The notes under the pieces were generated by a model that was not told the origin of the DNA, searched no databases, and saw only the letters and a program-made list of their open reading frames with translations. This document shows positions 1-10,620 of a DNA stretch of 42,207 nt, in pieces. Position 1 is the first letter of the stretch. Each line of letters opens with the position of its first letter. A program made the translations under genes and the position numbers. Source of the DNA: Flavobacteriaceae bacterium (GTDB taxonomy: Bacteria > Bacteroidota > Bacteroidia > Flavobacteriales > Flavobacteriaceae); the NCBI GenBank assembly GCA_015494075.1, contig WGBX01000138.1, positions 1 through 42,207 of the forward strand, in the 5' to 3' direction.

Positions 1-42
1 GTAAATTACCAATTTAAAGTACAGTCAAAATTCAAAAAAAAA

Positions 43-72
43 TTGCTGAAATAAAAAAAAATAGTACTTTTG
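43..72 (+). promoter_or_regulatory. Candidate Bacteroidota sigma-A-type promoter upstream of atpB
   Basis: TTG (43-45), 19-nt spacer, TACTTTTG (65-72), matching the Bacteroidota TTTG/TAnnTTTG architecture; 19 nt before the atpB start. Confidence 0.5.
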
Positions 73-91
73 CAGAAATCTATGACAAGAC

Positions 92-1234
92 ATGATGCAT
101 AAAATATTAAGATACTTATTCTTAGCTTTATTTTTAGGAAATTTTGCCCTTTTTGCTCAAACTCATGAAGCAGACGCACATGGCAAAAGTAATACGGAAG
201 GCCATAAAACCGAATCTACTGAAAAAGAACAGTTTGATGTAGGTGCGTTAGTAGCTCATCATTTGTCTGATTCTCATGATTATAGATTTGAATTACCTTT
301 TACTCATAAAATTTTTCATTTACCTGTTATATTATGGACAGATAAAGGTTTTAGTATTTTTCCATCAAGCAAGTTTAAGGGAGACAATGAAGGAAAAGTT
401 GTGGTGACAGATAATAAAGGAAATCGTTTTGTGAGAAAACATGAAGTTATTTACTATGCAGATAAATTAAAAAACACAGAACATCCTTCGGTTTTTGATT
501 TTAAAACACGGCCTTTAAATTTTTCAATCACAAAGAATGTTATTGGTATTCTTTTCACTTTTTCCCTTTTATTTTTAGTCATGTATTTTTCAGCAAAAGT
601 ATATCAAAACCCTAAAAAACTACCTAAGGGGATAGCCGGTTTTGTTGAACCGATTATTGTGTTTTTGCGCGATGAAGTGGCTATTCCTAATATTGGAAAA
701 GACAAATATGAAAAGTATATGCCGTATCTATTAACAGTTTTCTTTTTTATTTTATTTAGTAACCTTATAGGGCTTATTCCCTTTTCACCTTTTGGATATA
801 ATTTAACCGGAAATATATATATAACTTTTGTATTAGCTACATTTACATTTATAATAACAACATTAAGTGGTAATAAATATTATTGGAAGCATATTTTTAC
901 ACCGGATGTGCCTAAGGCTTTATGGCCTATAATGATTCCAATTGAAATATTGAGTATGTTTACCAAGCCTTTTGCTTTGATGGTTCGGTTGTTTGCCAAT
1001 ATTCTGGCCGGACACACCATAATAATTAGTTTAGTCGCTTTAATCTTTATAAGCGGCACTTTAATAGCAGCACCTGTTTCAGGATTTTTTGTTATATTCA
1101 TGAGCTTTATAGAACTAATGGTTGCTTTTATACAAGCTTATATTTTTACCATTTTATCGGCTTTATTCATTGGATTAGCCTTAGAAGACCATGGGCATGA
1201 ACATGATGCAGAGACTCATAAACAAACAGCATAA
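92..1234 (+). CDS. atpB: F0F1 ATP synthase subunit a, with long N-terminal signal/periplasmic extension
   Basis: C-terminal subunit a signature (FVEPIIVFLRDEVAIPNIG..., FALMVRLFANILAGHTIIISL, FIQAYIFTILSALFIGLALEDH); followed by atpE. Confidence 0.96.
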   Translation: MMHKILRYLFLALFLGNFALFAQTHEADAHGKSNTEGHKTESTEKEQFDVGALVAHHLSDSHDYRFELPFTHKIFHLPVILWTDKGFSIFPSSKFKGDNEGKVVVTDNKGNRFVRKHEVIYYADKLKNTEHPSVFDFKTRPLNFSITKNVIGILFTFSLLFLVMYFSAKVYQNPKKLPKGIAGFVEPIIVFLRDEVAIPNIGKDKYEKYMPYLLTVFFFILFSNLIGLIPFSPFGYNLTGNIYITFVLATFTFIITTLSGNKYYWKHIFTPDVPKALWPIMIPIEILSMFTKPFALMVRLFANILAGHTIIISLVALIFISGTLIAAPVSGFFVIFMSFIELMVAFIQAYIFTILSALFIGLALEDHGHEHDAETHKQTA

Positions 1235-1274
1235 TAAATTTTAAACAAGTATTAACCCTAAAAAACAATAAATT

Positions 1275-1475
1275 ATGGGATCATTAGCAGGAATCGGCGC
1301 AGGATTGGCAGCAATCGGCGCAGGAATCGGAATCGGAAGAATCGGGGGATCAGCCACAGAAGCTATGGCACGTCAACCTGAATTCGCAAACAAAATTCAA
1401 ACAGCTATGCTTATCGCTGCTGCCCTTGTAGAAGGTGTTGCATTATTTGCGGTAGTTGTAGCCATGATTAAGTAA
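1275..1475 (+). CDS. atpE: F0F1 ATP synthase subunit c
   Basis: 66 aa, two hydrophobic helices, GAGIGIGRIGGSATEAMARQPE loop, conserved Glu in ALVEGVALFAVV. Confidence 0.97.
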   Translation: MGSLAGIGAGLAAIGAGIGIGRIGGSATEAMARQPEFANKIQTAMLIAAALVEGVALFAVVVAMIK

Positions 1476-1486
1476 TCCGAATTGCT

Positions 1487-1525
1487 GAAAGAAAATCTTA
1501 AACGGTTGGTTTAAGATTTTCTTTC
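1487..1525 (+). promoter_or_regulatory. Perfect 17-bp stem / 5-nt loop hairpin between atpE and atpF
   Basis: gaaagaaaatcttaaac - ggttg - gtttaagattttctttc, starting 12 nt after the atpE stop codon. Confidence 0.85.
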
Positions 1526-1562
1526 TTATAGCTAAAAACAGTAAAAATAAAAAATAAAAAAT

Positions 1563-2054
1563 ATGAATCTAACATCACCAGAAACGCTAATTTTTTGGAT
1601 GACTTTATTTTTCTTGATCTTTTTTTGGTTACTCAAAAAATTTGCTTGGAAACCCATCTTAAATGCCGTTAAAGAACGCGAGCAATCTATTGAAGAGGCC
1701 TTACTAGAAGCCGATAAAGCCCGTGAAGAAATGGCACGGTTAAAAGCAGATAATCAGAAAATTTTGAATGAAGCGCGTGCCGAAAGAGATCAAATGCTCA
1801 AAGAAGCCAAAGTGCTTAAAGAACAAATTATAAGCAAAGCACGTGAAGAAGCTAAAGTAGAAGCCAACAAAGAAATTCAAAAAGCAAAACAAGTTATTGA
1901 AAGTGAAAAACAAGCGGCTATCAAAGAACTTAAAAATCAAGTTTCTGAATTATCTATTAGTATCGCCGAAAAAGTTTTAGGCGAAGAGCTTAAAGATAAA
2001 GAACAACAATTAAAACAAGCTGAGAAATTGGTTTCAGAAATTAAATTAAACTAA
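1563..2054 (+). CDS. atpF: F0F1 ATP synthase subunit b
   Basis: N-terminal TM plus long charged coiled coil typical of subunit b; position between c and delta. Confidence 0.95.
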   Translation: MNLTSPETLIFWMTLFFLIFFWLLKKFAWKPILNAVKEREQSIEEALLEADKAREEMARLKADNQKILNEARAERDQMLKEAKVLKEQIISKAREEAKVEANKEIQKAKQVIESEKQAAIKELKNQVSELSISIAEKVLGEELKDKEQQLKQAEKLVSEIKLN

Positions 2055-2055
2055 T

Positions 2056-2580
2056 ATGAAAGCAGCCAAACGCTATGCTAAAGCACTTTATGAGTTATCT
2101 ACCGATCAGTTAGAGCGCATTCAACAAGACATGCAACTGATTCAAAAAACCTTTGAAGAAAATCCGGATTTAAACAAAGTTTTAAAGAATCCGACTATTG
2201 CTGCTTCCAAAAAATTGACTATAGTTCAAAAAATTTTTAAAGGAAAAATTTCAGATCTTACCAATAAATTAATTCAATTATTGGGGCAAAAAGATCGACT
2301 CAACTTGTTGCATGACATTGCAGTATCTTTTGATAATCTATACAAGGAAAACAAAGGTATAAAAGATGCACAAGTTATCTCAGCTGTGCCTTTAACCGAT
2401 AATTTAAAAAAACAGCTCTTAAATAAAATCAAAGACTTTACCGGAAGTGGTCAAATCCATTTAACTAATACTGTCGATCCGAGTTTGATTGGCGGTTTTA
2501 TTCTTAACTTGGATGATATGCGTTATGATGCCAGCGTATCCGGAAAATTGGCTAAAATAAAATCAAAATTAGAAGCATAA
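2056..2580 (+). CDS. atpH: F0F1 ATP synthase subunit delta
   Basis: MKAAKRYAKALYEL start and C-terminal DPSLIGGFILNLDDMRYDASVSGKLAKIKSKL. Confidence 0.95.
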   Translation: MKAAKRYAKALYELSTDQLERIQQDMQLIQKTFEENPDLNKVLKNPTIAASKKLTIVQKIFKGKISDLTNKLIQLLGQKDRLNLLHDIAVSFDNLYKENKGIKDAQVISAVPLTDNLKKQLLNKIKDFTGSGQIHLTNTVDPSLIGGFILNLDDMRYDASVSGKLAKIKSKLEA

Positions 2581-2594
2581 AAATATAATATATT

Positions 2595-4175
2595 ATGGCA
2601 GAAATAAAACCATCAGAAATTTCGGCAATCATCAAAGAACAACTTGCCGGCGTCGATTCTCAGGCTTCTATAGAGGAGACCGGATCCGTCTTACAAGTTG
2701 GTGACGGGATTGCTTTAGCATATGGCTTGAATAATGCACAATATGGAGAACTGGTAGAATTTGATAACGGTTCAGAAGGTGTGGTATTAAATTTAGAAGA
2801 AGATAATGTAGGGATAGTAATCTTAGGCCCATATACCGACATCAAAGAAGGATCAAACGTTAAACGTTTAAATCGTATTTTATCAATTCCTGTTGGCGAA
2901 GGTATTATTGGTCGTGTAGTAAATACATTAGGCGAGCCTATAGATGGGAAAGGTCCTGTTCAAGGTGACAAAATCATCCTTCCATTAGAACGTAAAGCCC
3001 CCGGAGTTATTTACCGTCAACCGGTAAACGAACCTTTACAAACCGGTATTAAAGCTATTGATGCTATGATTCCTATCGGTCGAGGTCAACGAGAGTTAAT
3101 CATTGGAGACCGTCAAACCGGTAAAACCACCGTAGCTATTGATACAATTATAAACCAAAAAGAATTTTACGATAAAGGAGAGCCGGTATATGCTATTTAT
3201 GTTGCAATTGGACAAAAAGCTTCCACAGTAGCACAAATACATAAAACCTTAGAAGATGCCGGCGCCATGGCTTATACTACTATTGTTGCTGCAAATGCAT
3301 CAGATCCTACACCTATGCAAGTGTATGCTCCTTATGCCGGCGCTGCTATAGGCGAATATTTTAGAGATACCGGACGTTCTGCCTTAATTGTTTATGATGA
3401 TTTATCAAAGCAAGCAGTTGCATATCGTGAAATTTCGCTTTTATTAAGACGTCCGCCGGGACGTGAAGCCTACCCCGGTGATGTTTTTTATTTGCATTCT
3501 CGTTTATTAGAACGTGCAGCCAAAGTCATTAATAATGATGAAGTCGCTAAGAAAATGAATGATGTGCCCGCACCTTTAAAACCTATGCTCAAAGGAGGAG
3601 GATCATTAACAGCATTACCAATTATTGAAACACAAGCAGGAGACGTATCCGCTTATATCCCAACTAACGTTATTTCTATTACCGATGGTCAGATTTTCTT
3701 AGAATCAGATCTCTTTAATTCGGGTGTTCGTCCGGCCATTAACGTAGGTATTTCCGTATCGCGTGTCGGTGGTTCTGCGCAAATTAAACCAATGAAAAAA
3801 GTTGCCGGAACTTTAAAACTTGACCAAGCACAATTCCGCGAATTAGAAGCTTTTGCAAAATTTGGTTCTGATTTAGATCCGGTAACCTTAGGGGTTATTG
3901 AAAAAGGACATCGCAATGTTGAAATCTTAAAACAAGGACAACATCAACCAATGCCTGTGGAAGAGCAAGTTGCGATTATTTTTGCCGGAACCAAAAATCT
4001 TTTAAAAGATGTGCCGGTTGACAAAGTTAAAGAGTTTGAACGCGATTATTTAGATTATCTCAATGCTAAATATCGAGATACGCTCGATGCAATCCGTTCG
4101 GGTAAATGGAATGATGAAATAGCCGATGTGTTGACAGCTGCAGCCATAGAAGTTGCTGCCAAATACAAACAATAA
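2595..4175 (+). CDS. atpA: F0F1 ATP synthase subunit alpha
   Basis: [10 protein letters not shown]-loop; [61 protein letters not shown]. Confidence 0.98.
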   Translation: MAEIKPSEISAIIKEQLAGVDSQASIEETGSVLQVGDGIALAYGLNNAQYGELVEFDNGSEGVVLNLEEDNVGIVILGPYTDIKEGSNVKRLNRILSIPVGEGIIGRVVNTLGEPIDGKGPVQGDKIILPLERKAPGVIYRQPVNEPLQTGIKAIDAMIPIGRGQRELIIGDRQTGKTTVAIDTIINQKEFYDKGEPVYAIYVAIGQKASTVAQIHKTLEDAGAMAYTTIVAANASDPTPMQVYAPYAGAAIGEYFRDTGRSALIVYDDLSKQAVAYREISLLLRRPPGREAYPGDVFYLHSRLLERAAKVINNDEVAKKMNDVPAPLKPMLKGGGSLTALPIIETQAGDVSAYIPTNVISITDGQIFLESDLFNSGVRPAINVGISVSRVGGSAQIKPMKKVAGTLKLDQAQFRELEAFAKFGSDLDPVTLGVIEKGHRNVEILKQGQHQPMPVEEQVAIIFAGTKNLLKDVPVDKVKEFERDYLDYLNAKYRDTLDAIRSGKWNDEIADVLTAAAIEVAAKYKQ

Positions 4176-4176
4176 A

Positions 4177-4189
4177 AGAACATAGTTCT
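4177..4189 (+). promoter_or_regulatory. Small hairpin (5-bp stem, 3-nt loop) between atpA and atpG
   Basis: agaac-ata-gttct directly after the atpA stop; weak. Confidence 0.3.
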
Positions 4190-4204
4190 GAAAATATATA
4201 ATAT

Positions 4205-5068
4205 ATGGCCAATTTAAAAGACATACGTACCAGAATTCAATCTGTTGGTAGTACCATGCAAATTACCAATGCAATGAAAATGGTATCGGCTGCCAAATTA
4301 AAAAAAGCCCAAGATGCTATTGAGAAAATGCGTCCTTATGCCGAAAAGTTAACAGAATTGTTAGCAGGTTTGAGCGCCAATCTCGATAAGGATTTAGGAG
4401 GAGATTATGCTGCACAAAGAGAAGTGAAAAAGGTGCTTTTGGTTCCCATTACTTCTAATCGAGGATTGTGCGGTGCACTTAATACCAATATCATCAAGTT
4501 AACCAGTAGCTTAATTGAAAATAAGTATAAAGATAAAGATGTAGAATTATTGACCATTGGAAAAAAAGCTTATGATCAATTATCTAAGAAATATAAGGTT
4601 GTTGATAATAAAAGTGAATTATTTGATGATTTGACTTATGAAAATGTAGCCAAGATAGCCCAAAAAATCATGAATGATTTTATAGATAAGAAATATGATG
4701 AAGTTATTCTGATATACAACCGGTTTAAAAATGCTGCAACACAAATAGTTATTACAGAACAGTTTTTGCCTATAAAAACCGAATCGGACGAAATAAGTAA
4801 AGTGGCTTTAGATTTTATTTATGAGCCATCTCAAGCAGAAATTGTTTTGGAGTTGATTCCTAAATCTTTAAGGACGCAATTTTATAAAGCCATCAGAGAT
4901 GCCTGGGCATCAGAGCATGGTGCAAGAATGACGTCTATGCATAAAGCTACTGATAATGCCAAAGATATGAAAGACGAATTGACCTTGCAATATAACAAAG
5001 CCCGTCAGGCTGTTATTACAGGTGAAATTTTAGAAATTGTAAGTGGTGCAGAAGCCTTAAAAAATTAA
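4205..5068 (+). CDS. atpG: F0F1 ATP synthase subunit gamma
   Basis: DIRTRIQSVGSTMQITNAMKMVSAAKL and C-terminal RQAVITGEILEIVSGAEAL. Confidence 0.97.
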   Translation: MANLKDIRTRIQSVGSTMQITNAMKMVSAAKLKKAQDAIEKMRPYAEKLTELLAGLSANLDKDLGGDYAAQREVKKVLLVPITSNRGLCGALNTNIIKLTSSLIENKYKDKDVELLTIGKKAYDQLSKKYKVVDNKSELFDDLTYENVAKIAQKIMNDFIDKKYDEVILIYNRFKNAATQIVITEQFLPIKTESDEISKVALDFIYEPSQAEIVLELIPKSLRTQFYKAIRDAWASEHGARMTSMHKATDNAKDMKDELTLQYNKARQAVITGEILEIVSGAEALKN

Positions 5069-5073
5069 TTTAA

Positions 5074-6612
<1,539 letters not shown>

Positions 6613-6625
6613 TCTTTTGAACTTT

Positions 6626-6658
6626 ATTCCGGTTGCATAGCAACCGGAATGATTTTTT
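6626..6658 (+). terminator. Intrinsic-terminator-like hairpin between atpD and atpC
   Basis: attccggttgc-ata-gcaaccggaat (11-bp perfect stem) followed by gaTTTTTT. Confidence 0.7.
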
Positions 6659-6670
6659 AAGTTAACTTAA
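6657..6670. repeat. 14-bp perfect palindrome ttaagttaacttaa in the atpD-atpC spacer
   Basis: Identical to its reverse complement; abuts the terminator T-tract. Confidence 0.5.
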
Positions 6671-6705
6671 CAGCTTGTAAAGAACTAATCTTTAATAAAA
6701 TTTAT

Positions 6706-6984
6706 ATGAAATTAGATATTGTGACACCTGAGGGTGCTTTATTTTCCGGAGAAATTGAAGCCATTGTAGTTCCGGGCGTTAACGGGACATTTGAAATGTT
6801 AAATAATCACGCGCCTATAGTAGCTATTTTAACAGAAGGCAATGTTCGTATTAAAGGTCAAAATTTGGTTGTTGCCGATGAAGTTGCCAATAAATTTAAA
6901 TACGAACAAAATGAAATAATTTTACCTATTCATTCCGGAACTGTTGAAATGAAAAATAATCAGGTAATTTTATTGGCAGAATAG
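6706..6984 (+). CDS. atpC: F0F1 ATP synthase subunit epsilon (short, beta-sandwich only)
   Basis: MKLDIVTPEGALFSGEIEAIVVPGVNGTFEMLNNHAPIVAIL; only 92 aa. Confidence 0.95.
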   Translation: MKLDIVTPEGALFSGEIEAIVVPGVNGTFEMLNNHAPIVAILTEGNVRIKGQNLVVADEVANKFKYEQNEIILPIHSGTVEMKNNQVILLAE

Positions 6985-7009
6985 CCATATTATTATATTT
7001 TAATCTTTC

Positions 7010-7040
7010 AAAGAGCAGCAATTTTGCTGCTCTTTTGTTT
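7010..7040 (+). terminator. Intrinsic terminator downstream of atpC
   Basis: aaagagcagcaa-tt-ttgctgctcttt followed by tgtttt. Confidence 0.8.
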
Positions 7041-7138
7041 TGAATATGAAAATTATTTACGTGGAGTTATTTACATTATCTCATAAAGGCTCTTAATTTG
7101 TTTAAAAAATATAATTTTTTTTAATTAATAAAAATTTA

Positions 7139-7146
7139 TATTTTTG
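7139..7146 (+). promoter_or_regulatory. Candidate -7 element upstream of the SPOR-domain gene
   Basis: TATTTTTG matches TAnnTTTG, 23 nt before the ATG; no convincing -33 element found. Confidence 0.35.
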
Positions 7147-7169
7147 TGTTTAACACATAAAAGAATCTA

Positions 7170-7787
7170 ATGGAAAATTTTGATCTTGACATCCAAAAAA
7201 ACGAAGAAGAACAATCGACGTTAAATTACCCTCTAATCATAGGGCTAATTGTGGGCTTATTAGTGATTGGTGGCGGTGCTTATTGGTTTTTTTCTAAGGA
7301 CGATACTGCTAATCCGGATGAAACAGAAGCCAATGTTTCTTCTACATCGGAGCAGTCTGATGAAACAAGCGGACAAATGATTGATTCGACAGATTATCAA
7401 GTAGAGCAGTCTGCAACTGATGATGGTCTTAATAATAATGAGGAAACAGGAGAAAATACTACTGAATCTGCGACTATGGATGATACGGAGAATTCTGATG
7501 AGGCTGTTAATTCAACAGAAGATACTCTTGATAACAACACTGTTACAGATCAGTCCAATAATTATATATATTTTATAGTTAGTGGTGCTTTTAAAGATGA
7601 AAATAATGCCCAAAATAAACTTCAAGCTTTAAAAGATCAAGGCTATCAGGCAGTTATTACAGGTCCTAATAAAGTTGGTTTATATATAGTTGCTTATGAA
7701 GGTTTTGACAATATAGAAGATGCAAAACAGAAATTGAATGATATACGTGAACAAAACCCACAAGCTTGGATTTACAAAAAAAATTAA
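7170..7787 (+). CDS. SPOR domain-containing membrane protein
   Basis: Single TM (YPLIIGLIVGLLVIGGGAYWFF), acidic Ser/Thr-rich linker, C-terminal SPOR-like YFIVSGAFKDENNAQNKLQALKDQGYQAVITG...YIVAYEGFDNIEDAKQKLNDIR. Confidence 0.8.
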   Translation: MENFDLDIQKNEEEQSTLNYPLIIGLIVGLLVIGGGAYWFFSKDDTANPDETEANVSSTSEQSDETSGQMIDSTDYQVEQSATDDGLNNNEETGENTTESATMDDTENSDEAVNSTEDTLDNNTVTDQSNNYIYFIVSGAFKDENNAQNKLQALKDQGYQAVITGPNKVGLYIVAYEGFDNIEDAKQKLNDIREQNPQAWIYKKN

Positions 7788-7803
7788 AAGAAGATTATTT
7801 TAT

Positions 7804-7835
7804 AAAAAAACGGCTGTTATTACAGCCGTTTTTTT
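7804..7835. terminator. Bidirectional terminator between convergent SPOR and cydB-like genes
   Basis: aaaaaaacggctgt-tatt-acagccgttttttt, 14-bp perfect stem with A/T tracts on both sides. Confidence 0.9.
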
Positions 7836-8856
7836 ATGTGTTTTTTTCTCCTTTCATAAATTTATGAACTATAATGGAATAAATCAATAAGAGAATACCT
7901 AGAACTAAAATCCACCATTCTATATAAAACCGGTTTGGATTGTCAAAACCGGCATTAAAGGCAGTTAATTTGGCTTTTCCTAAAGGAATAATAAAATTTG
8001 GGTATAGAACAGACATAAGGCTCAACCAGGTAAAAATAATAAAATTAGTCGATAAAATAAAGGCTTTATTTTCACCCGGATAAGTTCTTATTCCCATTAG
8101 TCCTATTAATGAAATTATAGCTAATATAGGAAATATAAATAAAAAAGGGTAGGAGAAATAATTATGAAAAATAGAGGGGTTGATAATATGCCAAGCAATT
8201 AAAAACAGACCAATTAAAATTAATTCTAAAAAAGCTAAAGCCTGAATAATTTTTTTTAGTTTTCTATTGAAAGCGCCACTGTTTTTTAGGACAATCCATC
8301 CTAAGCCATGTATTAATATACCTATAAATATCATACTGCCAGTAAGAATGGTAAACCAATCAAAAAAACCGATTTGATGAGATGTTGGAGAAAAATGTCG
8401 ACTTACAAATGCCAGCTTTTCTGTCGATTCAAAATATAAACCTCTTAAAATATTTGCAAATATTAAACTAATAAAAACTAATAACATTAAATTTAAAAAA
8501 CCGAATAAGTAACCTAAAATATTTTTTAAGAGCGGTTTATTTTTATAGATGTTAAGAAGATTAAATATCAATGTTTTTAAAAGTAGAAATAGTAAAAAAA
8601 GCAAGATATACCCACCAAAGTTATCAAATAAAATTTGGGCATAATGGGGAAAAAAAGCAGCAGAAAGCCCTACAAATGCCAAAAGCCATACTTCATTAGC
8701 GTCCCAAATAGAGCTTATACTTTTGATAACTTTATCTTGTTCTTCAGCTGTATCAGCAAAAAATAAATATGCAACACCTGCTCCAATATCATAGCCATCT
8801 AAAAGAATGTATGTTCCAATCAAAATTGCTAAAATACTATACCAAACTACTTCCAT
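7834..8856 (-). CDS. cydB: Cytochrome d ubiquinol oxidase subunit II (cydB-like)
   Basis: MEVVWYSILAILIGTYILLDGYDIGAGVAYLF...SSIWDANEVWLLAFVGLSAAFFPHYAQ. Start moved from 8886 to M11 because a candidate -7 element (TATATTTG on the minus strand, 8876-8883) overlaps the longer start. Confidence 0.85.
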   Translation of the reverse strand: MEVVWYSILAILIGTYILLDGYDIGAGVAYLFFADTAEEQDKVIKSISSIWDANEVWLLAFVGLSAAFFPHYAQILFDNFGGYILLFLLFLLLKTLIFNLLNIYKNKPLLKNILGYLFGFLNLMLLVFISLIFANILRGLYFESTEKLAFVSRHFSPTSHQIGFFDWFTILTGSMIFIGILIHGLGWIVLKNSGAFNRKLKKIIQALAFLELILIGLFLIAWHIINPSIFHNYFSYPFLFIFPILAIISLIGLMGIRTYPGENKAFILSTNFIIFTWLSLMSVLYPNFIIPLGKAKLTAFNAGFDNPNRFYIEWWILVLGILLLIYSIIVHKFMKGEKNT

Positions 8857-8923
8857 AAATGATGATTTTATAAGACAAATATACATTAATTTTTATCATA
8901 CATATATACCTTAAAATGATTTA

Positions 8924-10018
8924 TTAAGTTGTCTTTTTTGGTAATCGTCTGGCGAACCCTGCTATTATTTCATAAGGAATAGTGTTTAGCTTTTGAGCTA
9001 TTTCATAAACATCCGTATTATGATCAATAACAGTTACTTCATCGCCCGGTTTACAAGGTGTGTGGCTCAAATCGACACTCATAGTATCCATACTGATATT
9101 TCCTACGACCGGAAGTTTGTATCCTCGGCATTTGACTTTAAACCCTATTTGACTTAGACGTCTGTCTATACCGTCGGCATAACCAAGCGGAATTAGTCCG
9201 ATGTAACTTGATGAGGTCGTCGTAAACTTTCTGTTATAACCGACGCTCTCACCGATTGATATTTTTTTTGCTTGCACAATTTTGCTTTTTAATTGTGCTA
9301 CGGGTAATAATTTTGTCTGACTATTTTTAATTAAATTATAACCAAATATGCCTAGTCCGGGTCTAATCATTTCGTATTGCGCTTTTTGAAATCTAAACAC
9401 ACCAGCAGTATTGAGTAAATGTCTAAAAAAATGATTTTTTATTCGTTGTTTTATTGTTTTACTTAATTGGTCAAACAAATGTATTTGTTGCTTTGTAAAA
9501 TTATCTTCCGAGGGGTCTTCGGCCGCAGCCAGGTGAGAAAACACGCTTTTTAAGTAAACTGCCTTTTGGGTTTTAAGAAGGTTAATCAGTTGTGGTATTT
9601 CGGTAGAAGTTATGCCTGCACGGTGCATTCCGGTATCTAACTTTAAATGAATGGGAAAATTCTCAATATGCTGTTGTTGAAGATAATTTATAAGTTTTTT
9701 TAAATAATAAATTGAACTGACTTCAGGCTCTAAGCGGTAAGTGATTAAAGGTTTAAATTCTTCAATAGACGGATTAAAAACCAATAAATTAGTTTGTATT
9801 CCGGCTTTTCTCAGTCTGATGCCTTCGTTAATGTAGGCAACTGAGAAGTAAGCAGCGCCTTTTGATTCTAAAAAACGACCGATTTCTATAGCTCCCAATC
9901 CGTAAGCATTAGCTTTTAAGTTGGCTAATATTTGTCCTTGTGCTTGAATTGAGTTTTTAAAAACTTGCCAATTATGATTTAAACGTGTTAGGTCTATTTC
10001 TATAAAGCTTTCTCGCAT
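8924..10018 (-). CDS. alr: Alanine racemase
   Basis: EIDLTRLNHNW...LANLKANAYGLGA PLP-lysine motif; AGVFRFQ..YEMIRPGLGIFGY; GNISMDTMSVDLS. Confidence 0.95.
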   Translation of the reverse strand: MRESFIEIDLTRLNHNWQVFKNSIQAQGQILANLKANAYGLGAIEIGRFLESKGAAYFSVAYINEGIRLRKAGIQTNLLVFNPSIEEFKPLITYRLEPEVSSIYYLKKLINYLQQQHIENFPIHLKLDTGMHRAGITSTEIPQLINLLKTQKAVYLKSVFSHLAAAEDPSEDNFTKQQIHLFDQLSKTIKQRIKNHFFRHLLNTAGVFRFQKAQYEMIRPGLGIFGYNLIKNSQTKLLPVAQLKSKIVQAKKISIGESVGYNRKFTTTSSSYIGLIPLGYADGIDRRLSQIGFKVKCRGYKLPVVGNISMDTMSVDLSHTPCKPGDEVTVIDHNTDVYEIAQKLNTIPYEIIAGFARRLPKKTT

Positions 10019-10020
10019 TT

Positions 10021-10620
10021 TCAGCTTTTTTTATGCTTTTGGCGTTCTTTCATAGCTGTTACAAAAGCAGTTCGGCTTAGAGGTTCATATTCTTGAGTTT
10101 CTCCTAGTAATACCAATTTGTCATTATCTGTAAGACGGTAACTATAGTGCGCTAAATTTCCGGTACGTGTACATATGGCATGAACCTTGGTAACATATTC
10201 GGCAATAGCCATTAAGTAGGGCATAGGCCCGAAAGGTTTGCCCATAAAATCCATGTCAAGACCGGCAACCACTACACGAACACCATTATTGGCTAAAGTA
10301 TTACAGACTTCAATAATTTCATCAGAAAAAAATTGCGCTTCATCAATTCCGACAACATCAACATTTTGTGCAAGTAATAAAATTTCCTGTGGTGATGAAA
10401 CAGCTGTTGAAGGAATCGCATTTTTATCATGAGATACAATATTTGTGTCATGATAACGTGTGTCAATTTTGGGTTTAAAAATTTCGACCTTTTGTTTAGC
10501 AAACTGGGCTCTTTTAAGCCGACGGATTAATTCTTCAGTTTTGCCCGAAAACATACTGCCGGTTATGACTTCTATCCAACCTAAATTTTCTTTATGATTT
10601 ACCGGTATTTCTAAAAACAT
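10021..10620 (-). CDS. tdk: Thymidine kinase
   Basis: GWIEVITGSMFSGKTEELIRRLKRAQ; VVGIDEAQFF; VVVAGLDMDFMGKPFGPMP. Confidence 0.96.
   Translation of the reverse strand: MFLEIPVNHKENLGWIEVITGSMFSGKTEELIRRLKRAQFAKQKVEIFKPKIDTRYHDTNIVSHDKNAIPSTAVSSPQEILLLAQNVDVVGIDEAQFFSDEIIEVCNTLANNGVRVVVAGLDMDFMGKPFGPMPYLMAIAEYVTKVHAICTRTGNLAHYSYRLTDNDKLVLLGETQEYEPLSRTAFVTAMKERQKHKKS

Noticed and set aside
880-1101. Short antisense/alternate-frame ORFs (e.g. 880-1101, 1740-1940, 2660-2845, 3689-3916, 5127-5423, 6387-6575, 10293-10502, 12346-12583, 20214-20414, 21662-21980, 24625-25350, 37667-37927, 40214-40426)
   Set aside because: All overlap strong CDSs and show no domain or signal features; expected by chance
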